A stretch of DNA of 60,898 nucleotides from Chromera velia (Eukaryota; Sar; Chromeraceae). The stretch covers positions 1-60,898 of the forward strand of contig JAHBMJ010005933.1 in the NCBI GenBank assembly GCA_018398765.1, given 5' to 3'. Shown here piece after piece: positions 47,680 to 58,795 of the stretch. Below the pieces are notes generated by a model, which saw only the letters and a program-made list of their open reading frames with translations, ran no database searches and was not told where the DNA came from. Both the position numbers and the translations under genes were made by a program. How positions within the stretch are numbered: position 1 is the first letter of the stretch; every line of letters begins with the position of its first letter.

Positions 47680-47916
47680 TCGTCCGGCACCGACTGTCAG
47701 ACTGTCTTCTTCTGCGGTTTCCTTGACTCGGATGAGGGTCTCCATGAAGTTCTGGTTCATCCGGACGATGGCCTCCTCAGTGAAGGCAGCCTCGAGCTGA
47801 GTGATGTTTTTGATGATATCAACGAAATCAGAGGGCATCGTCGGGGGCCCCGCCACTTCGGCAATCTTTGTCACAACTGGAGTATAAAATTGATTCTGGA
47901 TGTGCTCCTCAAGCAT
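47680..47916 (-). CDS. Single exon of an unidentified gene
   Basis: The minus strand reads MLEEHIQNQFYT, then AGPPTMPSDFVDIIKNITQL, EAAFTEEAIVRMNQNF and ETLIRVKETAEEDS, and ends at a good donor (GACGA then GTGAGT) in phase 0. Composition is normal and helix-like, unlike its surroundings, so I take it as a real exon. The Met at 47916 is the first ATG, but the exon may be internal. I could not connect it to downstream exons. It may belong to the element gene at 42263-43439, which would then span about 5.6 kb, or to a separate host gene. Confidence 0.4.
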
Positions 47917-48598
47917 TAGCAACGTCGGTTTTTGTGTGCAACACGTCGGACGCAAATAGCTTGCACGGATCGCGTGGAAATTGCCGATAATGGTGGTAAG
48001 TTACTGATATACACCACCAGGGGTCACCGCGGGTGCCGCGCGGAAAATCCCGCGTGACTCAAAATTTAATGCCCGCTCGCGTGACCAGTCATGCAAAAAA
48101 AAAAAATCACGGCGAATCTGTATTACCAATACAGAGCTATATATATAACGCGCGTATGAGAAACCAGTTGGAAGCCTTCTTCTTATTGCCTCTCCGGGCG
48201 TGTATTGGCCAGTTGGAAGCCAGTTGGATGCAATTTGGAGTTGCAAGCGGAGCAAGCGGCTCTGTAACTGTTAATAATACAATCTGCGGGCTCAGTCTGC
48301 ACAACACATGCAAGCTGTTACGGAGTTATACCTTCCCATCACCTTCCAAACATACAGTGACATCAACCTTGTTCGCAGACTCGCGAAGAGGGGGAGGGTT
48401 TGAAGTCCTGAGTTTGACAGAGAAAGAAAAAAGACGGGGGTAGACAGACAAGAGGGAGATACTGCACCATTCTACATCGGAAAGGTTGGTAAAGGAAGGA
48501 CAGGGTGACATTCAGATACATAGAATTTCTGGTGACCATACTCTGGAAAACGTGCGTTCATGCATATTTTCTTTTTCTTTTCGTGTGCGTTCATGCAG

Positions 48599-48925
48599 GT
48601 AGAACAGTTTTTGGCTAGGTTTTTGGCACAAAAGATGGGAAAGGATCCTTCACAACTGCTGCTTCAATAGTACGGTGGCACCTCAGATATCTTTGGAAAG
48701 CTCAGTGCTACAAAATGTGCATCCAGAAGAGGAAAATCGAAACTGTGGAAAGATTCTTGGCCCATGGATAACATCATTTGCTGGGGTTTTTCTTTGACAG
48801 AGAGGGGCAATGAGTTGCCTTTTACGTTGCTTGATAGAATGAAAGAGTGGTACCCTGACTTCCCATGGGAAGAATATGTAAAAACTCAGAGGGGAAAAAC
48901 CTGGTTGGGGAGACATTCTAACTGA
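48599..48925 (+). pseudogene. Degraded copy of the element gene's last exon
   Basis: It aligns with 42577-42263 (reverse complement) to the stop codon. It differs by a 12-bp tandem duplication (TAGGTTTTTGGC) near its start and a TGG to TAG change (CTTCAATAGTACGG near 48667). The conserved end reads YPDFPWEEYVKTQRGKTWLG. Confidence 0.8.
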
Positions 48926-49235
48926 AATAATCTCAGACTCATTACAATCGCATCCGGTATCTGTTCAAACTTTCATGTAACAAAGTTGTATCTACTTTTC
49001 GATCGCATTTATTGCATCATATACATAGATATGCCAATTATGCAGCTACTATTATGGTTACTAAAATATAGCTATGATCTAACATTGATACAACTAACTT
49101 CAATTCTTTGTTTTATCTTTTATTTTAAAAGAACTACGTTTTAAAGAATGTTTATTAAATTTAAAAGCTTACAAACAACGATTAAATACAATAGAACACC
49201 CTATGTTATTCCTATATTTCAAAGTCCGAAATGAT

Positions 49236-49973
49236 CTAGGGTATGACACTTAAAAAAAAAATAAATATAATTTAATTGCAAACCCTAGGGGTACATGTCA
49301 CTCTGATTAGCTACAACTCTAAAAAGTGTTTTTTTAAGGTTTTTAGGATGAACTGGCCTTATTCCTACGATAACACAGCTTTTCAAATCAAATCTTATAA
49401 CTTTTTATATATAGGAAAGTCAATTCGCCCTCTGAGGTTCGCAAACGCTCATGACGTCGGTTTGCAAACCTAATCTCCCAACCTGACCAAACCTGTCTAA
49501 ACATGTCTAAACCTGGTTCCAAATGGCTTTTGCATAAACACAGAGAAGATGCAAAGCAAACACAACCTGGCATTTTACCAGGAAACATCAGACAAACCGA
49601 TCATTCAACGAATCCAAGAAACATCAACAAAGCTGCTTTCATTCTTTCACACTTCAGTAGACTCCTCAAGGGGTGCAATTTCCTTTTCAAACGCCCGGTC
49701 AACTTGCTCCAATTCTCTATCTTCAATTCGTAAGCCGCCATTAACGTTCAGTGCAGTGTGAATCCAAAAAAAGACTGCGCTGATCGGCACATCGTCCAAG
49801 CATGGAGTATGAGAGTGTCGCATCAGCATTGGCATGAACATGGTGTAACTCCCCTCGCTCTGTTCATCAGCATCTTCATACGACACAAGACGAGTATGAA
49901 ACTTCACATTTCCATCAATGTGGCCGATCCGAGAAAGACCGATGCTCTTGCCTTTCTTGGTAACAGGGTGAAT
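49236..49973. other. 738-bp sequence interrupting the right arm
   Basis: It separates the two parts of the right arm. It is AT-rich at first, then mixed. A minus frame at 49647-49907 (86 residues, with CLDDVPISAVFFWIHTALNV) is the only frame of note and is unrecognised. I see no clear terminal inverted repeats, so it may be an insertion or a replacement. Confidence 0.5.
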
Positions 49974-49993
49974 GTCCGGTAGGTCTCATTATA

Positions 49994-51299
49994 CTAGTCA
50001 TTATGTCATATTTTCCGTTGCCGGGCAGTAGGGCAACTTTACCCTACACGATGATCCTGGCCAATCATCGGTCCTTCCTCCCAAGTAGCTGGGCATTAAC
50101 GGAGCCCTGGCCTCTCGAAGCCATTAACGGAGGCTCGAGTCGCTCGTAGCCATTTATGGAGGCTCTGAGTTGTTGTTACCCCTCTCGTACGGCCATTAAC
50201 ATTCCGTGTTAAACTTTCACTCCCTTCTGGTGGCCATTGACGTCCGCATTTCATTCTCCCTTCTTGCAGCCATTGATGTCCGCGTTTCCCCCCCCCTTCT
50301 CTGCCCCCCTGGCACACCGGCTCTATCCGTGCGGTACGCCACCCCCCCTTAGTCCCCTCCCCCTCGCACACTGCCTCTCCCTTCCCTCGTCGTCCCTATT
50401 TCTTCCCCTAGTAGCCCCCCTCCACATTCTTCTTCATGCTCGGAACACCCGGCTTCTCCTTCATGCAACTCTTTCCCTTCATTTCCTCTGTCCATCTCTG
50501 TAATATGCATCGAGCACACACATTCTTCTATACTCTCTCACTGCTCTACTCTTCCTAGCTACTCTTCTTAATAAACGCTTTCATGACATCTCATATCCAT
50601 CCATAGACAGCAGTCACTCTCAACCATATTACGAAGGCACATGCTTGCACGAACTAGCTGTCTCACTCAAAGCAAAAGAGGTGTCTTCATGCTGCCTGAT
50701 CTACCAAAGCCGCTGGATGACCAGTCCAACGAGCAAAGGCAGACGGTTGGTGTTTGCAGGCCACACAGGCTGGTCAGACCCAGGCAGACAAGCAAACAAC
50801 CACAGCAGGGCAAGCAAAGGAGATCAGTCTCCTCTTGCAGTGAAGACAGAAACAAAACAGCCAGTCAACACACACAAAAACAAAGAAACCAACTTGAAGT
50901 GCCCATTTCTGTTTAGTCTGCTTATAGCTGGCAAGGCCAATCTTCTTGAACTTCAAGCTCCACTCCAGTTATCGCGGGAAAAAGTCCTGTTTCCATCTCC
51001 AGTCTCTCCTGACTCTACAACAATTTCTTTCTCCCGTCTCCAGCTTCTTCCTCAGAAACCAAGAAAGAAAAGTCCCCACCAGTCCAGAAGAGCAAGAGAA
51101 GAGAGCTCTGGTCAGCTGACACGGGACGCAAGGGGTCTTTGACACCCTCTTTCACAGTCTTTTGACTATACCCGCAGTGGTTGGGAAAAGAGAGACGGAT
51201 CGATGCAGACTCTCTTCCCGATCGAACGAAAACGGAAGAAAACGAAGCGACAACTGCATCTAAAACAGAAGGAAGTAGTCACCTCTCACTAAGCAGTCA
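49994..51299. other. LTR-like leader and low-complexity sequence
   Basis: About 50095-50290 contains degenerate tandem units around GCCATTAACGGAGGCTCGAG. About 50380-50640 is pyrimidine-rich with AATAAACGCTTTC at about 50570, which resembles an LTR R/U5 region. A plus frame at 50645-51142 (165 residues) has no known domain. No second LTR copy was found, so the retrotransposon reading is weak. Confidence 0.3.
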
Positions 51300-51755
51300 C
51301 CACATGTAGTAACTTCTTACTGCTTTGGAGGTAGCGGCAGGACAGATAGAGAGCTATATAGACCCAAAGACGAGGCCTAGACAGAGATGGATCTACAAAC
51401 TCTACCGACTCTAGCTCAGTCTAAAGATCTCTGTCAGCTAAAGGGTTGGATATTATGGGAAGATCCTTAGCCATTCGTAGAGTGACTGTCGAGAGGTTTG
51501 ATCTTGAACTTGAACTAGCGATGCTAAGACAGGACAGACTCACGATGAGCCAAACAGAATGAACGATCTCAGTGTCAGAGATGGCTAAGCGCAAACTCTT
51601 TAAAGCCTGGTCCCCGCGCGAACGCAAAGACAAGCTTTCCGGGGCTAGACAGACAGAACACGGCGGCAGGCGATCGAAGCAAAGGCGGCGCGCATGCAAA
51701 AAGGACCGAACGGCGGCGGTGGGACCACAGCGCCAGGAGGTAGGACACTACACGA
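51300..51755 (+). repeat. Uninterrupted paralogue of the repeat carrying the hAT-like insertion
   Basis: It matches the reverse complement of 44598-44688 joined to 45482-45850, without the 793-bp insertion. The empty site is at about 51661-51672 (CGGCGGCAGGCG). Confidence 0.8.
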
Positions 51756-51915
51756 TCTAACGGTAGCCTTATAAGGAAGGAATGACGGTTGGTGCCCTTT
51801 GGAGCTGTAGGTTTCAATTGTAAAATTGGCTATTTGTATAATTTCTTTAAACAGTTAAGACAGACATCTTCGGATATACTTGATAGCTTTCCACTGTAAT
51901 TTAGATCATTTCCAG
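51756..51915 (+). repeat. Direct repeat, copy 1
   Basis: It begins CTAACGGTAGCCTTATAAGG and includes AATGACGGTTGGTGCCCT and TAGCTTTCCACTGTAATT. It aligns with 52228-52390 with about 15% differences and small indels. Confidence 0.75.
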
Positions 51916-52227
51916 TTGATATTTAGATGAAAAGAGCGTGACATCTCTGAGTTTTTTGCACAAGTCGGCCAGGACTGGCCGAGAAGACAACCGGAACTGC
52001 AGTGGAAACGGTGGCGGCGGGATGGCTTTATAGGGTCCAACAGCGACGTCCGGCCAGGCCTTTAGTAATGCTCTGGCACCGCAGACTGAGTGCACGCGCC
52101 GCCCGCAGAAGGCACGAACCAATTATTGATGGTTATATAAACCTTCTACCAAATTAAATCTCGATAGATTATGTGACTTCATCAGTATTGATCGGACTTT
52201 GGAGAGACTCCGTCTTACCAGTCAACT

Positions 52228-52390
52228 CGACCGACCTAATGGTGGCCTCGTAAGGAAGGAATGACGGTTGGCGCCCTGTCAGTCTCTTTGGAGCTGCAGA
52301 TTTAGCTATTTTGATTTCTTTAGACAGGTGAGACAGACATTTTCGAGTACACTTAATAGCTTTCCACTGTAATTCAAATTGTTCCACTTT
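52228..52390 (+). repeat. Direct repeat, copy 2
   Basis: It begins CTAATGGTGGCCTCGTAAGG and includes AATGACGGTTGGCGCCCT and TAGCTTTCCACTGTAATT, matching 51756-51915. Confidence 0.75.
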
Positions 52391-52829
52391 CTGAATTTAC
52401 TAATTGTTTTAAATTGTTTTTAACGATGATTTGTTTAACTTTGAGTCTTTGACCCATCATCAGTAAAATAGCCACTTAATTTTTTCATGAATTTCCTGGA
52501 GCTTGAATTGAAGTTTATTGCAAATAAAGCAAGGGAGAAGTCAAGAATGAAAGCCAAAGAAGTCAATAAGGATGCGTCTGGAAAAATTGTGTTTCAAAAC
52601 TCTCCGAATGAGCATGAGTCCAACCTGTTCCCCTCCTGCAACCTGCCATCTCATTTTCAGATTGCTCAGACTTGTTGATCAACAATGAAATAATTTAAAA
52701 TTAATTGAATAATTCATTTAGTAATGCATGCATATAACCTATTCATACTTCTTATAATATATTCTAACTATTTTATAACTACTAGACACTATACAATAAC
52801 TAAATACAACTAATAAACAACTGAATCTA

Positions 52830-53005
52830 ACTGCTAGGCAGCTGAATCTAAGTGCTACTAGGCAAACGAAGATAAACGAAGATGGCATTAACCATTAGGT
52901 AGGCAAAGAACACTGCTAGGTATGCAAAAGGTACCATTAGGCAGCCCAACAGTTACTGTTACAGTACCGCTAGGCAGCCAAAAGGTACCGCTAGGCAAGA
53001 AAGAA
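52830..53005. repeat. Degenerate GCTAGGCAGCCAAAAGGTAC array
   Basis: Six or more loose copies of (A/C)TAGGCA(G/A)(C/A)(C/G)A, several followed by AAAGGTACC. Unit spacing varies from about 20 to 35 bp. Confidence 0.65.
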
Positions 53006-53844
53006 TAGGGTTAGAGTTCACTGTTAGTCAGCCTTACAAAGGGGTAGCTACATTCAAACAATCAGTTGGACTTCATGTGAATGTGTGTGCTTGTCTTGCT
53101 TCCTGTGTGTTTGACGGGCTCTGTCTGTGTATATAGAGACAAGGAGAGAAGAGGGTAAACGACAGCACAAAGTGTGCATGCTGAATGACGTGAAACTGAA
53201 GGCATGACGCGTGCGCGCAGACCGAGCGACATGCAGATTGATGCTGCATGTCCCCAACCGGATAGATAGCATCCAGATCAAAATGCATGCGATCAAGTAC
53301 AAGAATTAGCTCTGATTGATCTTCTTGTCTTTGGTCTTGTAAATAGAGAGAAACGGCTTGATCCACCTAGCCGGAAGGGACTAACTCTATGCATATGTAT
53401 GATTGAACTTCGTATGGCAAAGCGTTATAGCAGACGTTCAGGCTTAGCGTGTAAGTGTTCAGGCCAGGTGAAGCGTACAAGTCTACTCAGCACAGCTATA
53501 GGAAAGTTTGCAAAACGAACCGTTAACAGCCATACTTCATTGATGTCTTACCTCTCACAGTGTTATCAATCTTTTTTTTTGCGGTCTGTGACCCCCCTAA
53601 TTTAGTGTGCTAGCAACCAGTATGAGTAAAGTTCATTAATTTCCAAAGTTAAATTTCTAATTGCATAATTACTGCATGTTACATAATGTTGCAAACATGT
53701 ATATGTGTGTCTTTATATGTATTTATATGTCTTTAGATATCCTATTTATATATGTTCATAGTATATTTAATATACAAACACCAAAAATTTCGATCACATT
53801 TTACGATTGATCAATTCACTTTAAAATCAGGGTGAATGTTTATA

Positions 53845-53990
53845 AATGTTAGCCTGCACCTGCTAGCCTGCCAGCCTATCAGTCTAGCTGCAGCCTGCGA
53901 GTCTGCTAGCTGCCAGCCTACCGCAGCCCACCTGGCACGTACCTGTCAGCCTGCAGCCTGCCGGCGGGCCGCCCACTGTGCATGGGCCGG
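53845..53990. repeat. Degenerate GCCTGC/GCCAGCCT array
   Basis: Repeated GCCTGC, GCCAGCCT and GCTAGCCTG words over about 130 bp, markedly GC-richer than the AT-rich sequence before it. Confidence 0.65.
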
Positions 53991-54559
53991 GGTCCGCGAT
54001 CCGACACATTAACATGCATGCACGCGGCAAACATGCGGCAAACTGTCACTTGGTAAGAGCATGAACGGCATTTCAGTGGGCTTGGCCGTTGAATGCCAGG
54101 TTAAAAGTGTGGCACTCTTAGTATCTCTTAGTGTGCACTTGAAGATCTGTTTTAACAGCGTTGTCCGCACCCGGCAGGCTTGGTCGTTGATTTGAATCTG
54201 GTTGAGAAGAAGGCAACTGCTGTTCTTCATCTGAGGTTTTGAATGCACAGTTCAGTTGTGCGTGCAACATGAAGGAGACGGCCAGCTAGTTTGTCGCGCC
54301 GCAAAGTGTTCCTTTGTTCCATACACAGGCCTCTCTTCCCGTCCTTGAATTTATACCTTTCGTATCTCTTTCGGGTAGTCTTGGGTAGCATCATCAGACT
54401 ATTCGGTTTCGACTGGGTGTCCCGTAGTGATTCTGGTACCGCTTTCTGTGAATTTGTTTATCCTGAACACCAGACAGAGCCGGGGAACTGAGTGGTTGAT
54501 TTGCACACAGGGAGACAAAATATTGAAAAGGTGAAGTGCGAGGGAAAGAAACAGGAAAG

Positions 54560-57500
54560 ATGATGAAAGAGAAGACAGTCGTTGACAAGGCTTTGTGGGG
54601 GGGTGGCATCTGGGTGTGCTCTGTTTTTGGTACTTGGCTGCCTCGAGTTATTGATGAACAATCAGCTCGGTTGATTCCGATTCTAACGGCGTTTGCAGGG
54701 GGTGTATGCATCACCGTGGGGCTTTGCCATTTGCTTGTGGATGCTGCTGAGCAACTGGCAGCCGTTTTTGGTGACAGGAGTATTTTCTGGGCCAATTTCT
54801 TTTCGTTGATAGGATTTCTCGTTCTTCTTTTAACGGAGCAGATGGCGGAATTAAGTCAGGATGCGCACATTCAGAGAGAACAGAAGTATTTAGAAACAGC
54901 ACGAATGCAACAACAGCAACAGCTCCAGCTTCAACAAGAGGGCGTTGAGGTGACAACCCAAGACTCGGACCCGAACCCCTCCTCGGTCCAAAGGGGCATG
55001 CCGGGGCCCTCCCTAGACCACAGCGCCTCCTTGTGCTGTCAGGGATTTCACCCACATGAATTCACGCAGCCCCTCGATCCCTTCCCTTTCCTACCCCACA
55101 ACAGGTCAACAAATATGCCCATGAAGACAAGTAACCTACCCACACCGGCGGGGGGCACAGCTAGAGGGTCAATTGTCCCCCGCGAGGATGAGCAGGGAGG
55201 AGGGAAGGAAGGCTACCGTTTGATGACAGACACTGCCCCCCAGGGTCCCGACGTGCCTACGCACTACCACCGCAGTCTACCCCCCAGACCGGCCCCCGGA
55301 TCCCAAACCATTGAGGCTGCCGCTGCGGGGCTCTCGAGGGCGAAAGAGGAAGAGCAGGAGGACCAAGAAGGACACGAGGACCCCGAGAGACGGGGACACA
55401 CATCTTCCTCTTCCGACCACAGAGACTTGTACGGCGACACAGAGAACTCCCCAAAAGAGAAGCTTTTGCAGCCCCAAACATCATCCAGTCCTCTCCCCCC
55501 CCATCCCCATCCCCCTTCCTCACACCCCCATCCTGCCCCTTCTCAACCCTCTTACGGGGGTGGAGGAGACACTAGGAGCGGCAGGGAAAGCAGGCGGACT
55601 ATGTCACCGAATCCGTCCATACAGCGCCACAGTGCGGGGGCTTTTGCTAGCATGCCGAGGGTGTGCGGGTCGTCTCACGCCCATGGTGGTGGAGGACACG
55701 GACACTCTCATGGAATAGGGGGGCCTCCTTCCCACGGTCATTCGCTCTCCGTCTCGCCCTCCGCACAACGGACCGGAGGGCCCCCATCACCAGTCCATCG
55801 GACCCAGTCAGGGGCCCAGGCGCATGACTCGCTTGCTGAAGGCATGCCGGGGCCGCCAGCAAGAGAGGTTACTTCGGGGGGGGGAACAGAAACCGAAAAT
55901 GGAGTCAGGCCGCATGCGTCAGGGAGAGGAGGAGTAGCTGGGCAACAGATCTCTTTTACGGGCCATTCGCATGAAGCTGGATGTTGCGGGGACCACCAAA
56001 TGCACGATCCTGTGGGGGGGGCACTGGTGGGCCAGAGCGGTCCGGGGCCACCAGCCCCGCCTGGCAACTCCAGTCTGGTCCTCTTCGCCCTCTTTGGCGC
56101 CTTCTCTTTCCACGGCTTTATGGAAGGTGTGCAGGTTTTCTTTCCTGTTTTTTTTTTTTCGCTGCTGTGTGAGGCTCTATTCTTTTTGGTGTGGGTTGAT
56201 ATACAGCGGCATGTCTGAATGTGATGGAGACGTGGGACTGTGAAGGTGACGGAAGAAATGCGTGGATGCTGCCCTTTCCCCTCTTGCAGAGTTTCTCTGT
56301 TGTTTGGCTGGCTGGTTGTCGTGAGAAAAAACGTCTGCAGAAATGGTGAAGCTGGAGCCGCCGCTGTCTGTGGCTTGTGCTTGCAGAATGACTATTTTCA
56401 CCTTGAGATCTCTCCCCTATCATTTCTTGTCGCTTCCCATCAGCTTCTCTCCCCCCTCTCCTCTGTGCATCGTTCCGGTCAGGGTCGATGGAGGCCGACG
56501 CTTTGTTTCTTTCTTTCTTTCTTTCCTGATTTGTGTGGCATGTAGGTCTGGGTTGTGCTGAGAGGGACGTGATTGAATTATCTTCTCCTCTTTGTACTTC
56601 TTCTTTGCATGGCTTTCCTTCCTTCCTTCCTTCCTTCCTTGCAGGTTTGGGTCTCGGGACCTGCACAGGCGATGTGTGGGAGGTGGGGATGGCGATTGTC
56701 TCCCACAAGGTTCTGGAAAGCTGCGCCCTTGGGACGGCCCTCATTCAGAGCGAGGAGGCAAAAAGACGTCCGTCCGTCCGCTGCATTGTCGATTTTTTCT
56801 TCATGTTGATTGTCTGTCAGCGCATGCAGTGGCCAGTCGGCTGTTCTTTCTGTCTGCGTGTCTGTCTCTCCGTCTGTATGCGGAAAGAGAAAAAAGAAAA
56901 GCCAGAAGGTGGTTCCCTCTGTTTGTGCGTCTGCTTGTCTGTCTGCGGAGACACATAGAGACTGACAGCCAGAGAGATAGATAGAAAGAAAGACAGAAAG
57001 AAAGAAGGAGAGAAAAGAAGAAGAAAGCAAGAAAATGAACGGCATTATTTCGGTAGAAGGGAAAGACAGAATGATGGACTCTGTCTGTATACCATCCGTT
57101 TTCCGTTTTTGCTTGTGTGCTGCGAAAGAGAACACAACCGAAAAAAACATAAGGTCATTCAGTCTGTCTTTTGATCAACCAGTGAGTCGCTTTAGTGGCC
57201 GTGCGTAGAGAATGAGTTGTCAGCCGGAAGGGAGACAGCAGAGCAAACGTCATGGAACCATCGATCTCCAGTGCTCGGGGGCTTACAGAAGCAGTTAGGC
57301 GTTCTGTTGTGCAAGTGGCGTTCGAAGGCGATGAATCTGCAAGCGGTAGTACCTCTTGCTGACTCTGCTGTCTGAGAGAAGGTCAGAAGAGGCTCGGTGA
57401 GAGATGCTGGGACACTGTTGCATAGTGTGGATGCTGGAGATAGAGAAATTCAGTGGAGCAGGTTTGTTCCGATCCCGCGTCGTGATGAATCGAGGGGACC

Positions 57501-58589
57501 GGAAGTTCAAGGGTACACCCACAGCAACTGTAGTCCATTGACTTGTTGCGTGGGCACGTTTGCAGACTTCTTCACTTATCTCGCGATCTTTTCGCTGATG
57601 ACACCCGCAGGTTCGCTCGCGTTTGTGTTTTGTGATTTGCGTTGCGCCTTTTTCCGCTGAGTTCTTTCTCTGTATTATCTTTTTTCCCTTCTGCGCGGTG
57701 CTACCCATTATTTCATTGTTTTTCTCTTGACTTCTGACTTGCTTTCTATTTTCTTTCAGACTTGCTCTCTCACTTTTTTTCTGTGTGTTTGTTCCCCTGT
57801 GTCTGCTTCACCCTCCCTCTGTCAGTGAATGCATGTATCTGATGTGGAGGGGGATTGTGGTGATGACTCGCTGTATGTGTTGCTGCAGGAATCACTGTCG
57901 GCGTCCTTCTACCACTCTTCGGTCTGCCCTCCTCTGTGAGTGGAGTTTGCACGGCGCTCTCGGCAGGAACTTTCGCGTACATCTCGTACTTCGAAGTCAT
58001 TCCGCGAGCCTTGGGAGAGGGCGTCAAGGTCCGTCAGTTAGAGAGGTTCTTTCGTCTGCACTCATATGTCCTCCGGATGAGCTCCGCGATGCACTCATTC
58101 ATTCATCGTTATTGTGAACCAAGAATGGCGCTGTCGCTTGACTCTCTCTTCCGGCCTGGATCCCTCTTTCTTTACATTTGCGCGAAAGTCTGCATGTGCC
58201 GTCTCTGATCTCCTGGAGGTTTTCTACAGAGCTCACCTTTCGTGTTGTTTGTGTACACAAAAAGAGGGAGAAAGAGGGGAGGGTGGGAAGGAAAGGGAGG
58301 GGGGGGAGGGGGAAGCGGACGGGTCCAGAAGCAGCCACAATCAGGACGCTAACGTGAACATGCGGAAAAATATGTGGTTGTGTGTGTATGTGTGTGTGCG
58401 TATGTGTATGTATGTATGTATGTATGTATGTGTGCGTGTGTGCGTGCGTGCGTGTGTTGTGTGTATGCATGTGTGCGTGTGTGTGAATGTGTGTATGTAT
58501 GTATGTGTGCGTGTGTGTGTATGTGTGTATGTATGTGTGCGCGTGCGCGCGTGCGTGCGTGTGTGTGTGCGTGTGTGTGCGTGTGTGTG

Positions 58590-58627
<38 letters not shown>

Positions 58628-58795
58628 TGTGTCTGTGTGTGTTTGTGCGTGTCTGAATGTTGAGTGTGTGGGTCCCTGCAGGATCGCTTGTGGAAGCTCT
58701 TCGCTCTCCTTGTGGGCGTGGCGATGATGACGGTGGCAACGATGGTCGGTCAGGGATCGAAACAATTAACGGGCTGGGAGAGAATCAGTAAGTGA
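54560..58795 (+). CDS. ZIP-family metal transporter with a very long His-rich loop
   Basis: Exons 54560-56126, 56645-56767, 57566-57610, 57889-58028 and 58682-58795 join in phase to 662 residues. The ATG at 54560 ([10 protein letters not shown]) is the first in frame; the next codon is also ATG. ZIP proteins carry Zn, Fe or Mn into the cytosol. TM1 to TM3 lie in residues 11-95 ([20 protein letters not shown] is TM2). A loop of about 400 residues follows, against a few dozen to about 100 in most ZIPs. It has a Gln run, charged and Pro blocks, and His clusters ([28 protein letters not shown]). The core then resumes: TM4 [13 protein letters not shown], split by intron 1, with the metal-site H-x3-E-G; TM5 [18 protein letters not shown] with H-K-x2-E; TM6 [14 protein letters not shown], split by intron 3; TM7 [17 protein letters not shown]8 in the last exon. 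The His and Glu residues expected for the transport site are present. Intron 4 is mostly a GT microsatellite. Confidence 0.88.
58370..58645. repeat. (GT)n/(ATGT)n/(GTGC)n microsatellite in the ZIP-gene intron
   Basis: About 275 bp of GT-based units fill most of the last intron (58029-58681) up to the acceptor at 58681. Confidence 0.95.

Larger units (their letters stand above)
48432..49993. repeat. Right arm of the large inverted pair (unnamed element, plus copy)
   Basis: 48432-49235 is the reverse complement of the left arm without its MITE. The homology breaks at 49235 (CCGAAATGAT) and resumes only for GTCCGGTAGGTCTCATTATA at 49974-49993. The inner boundary is near AAGACGGGGGTAGACAGACA. 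Confidence 0.8.
52391..54500. other. AT-rich spacer before the ZIP gene
   Basis: No supported gene. It contains two degenerate short-unit arrays (52830-53005 and 53845-53990) and AT-rich DNA around 53620-53840. Confidence 0.55.

Noticed and set aside
47041-47955. A 304-residue Cys/Val-rich minus frame
   Set aside because: Except for its first 90 residues (the orphan exon), it is the CA microsatellite read as CVCV. The real exon ends at a GTGAGT donor at 47680.
58114-58765. Cys/Val-rich and His/Thr-rich frames on both strands
   Set aside because: They read through the GT microsatellite in the last ZIP intron.
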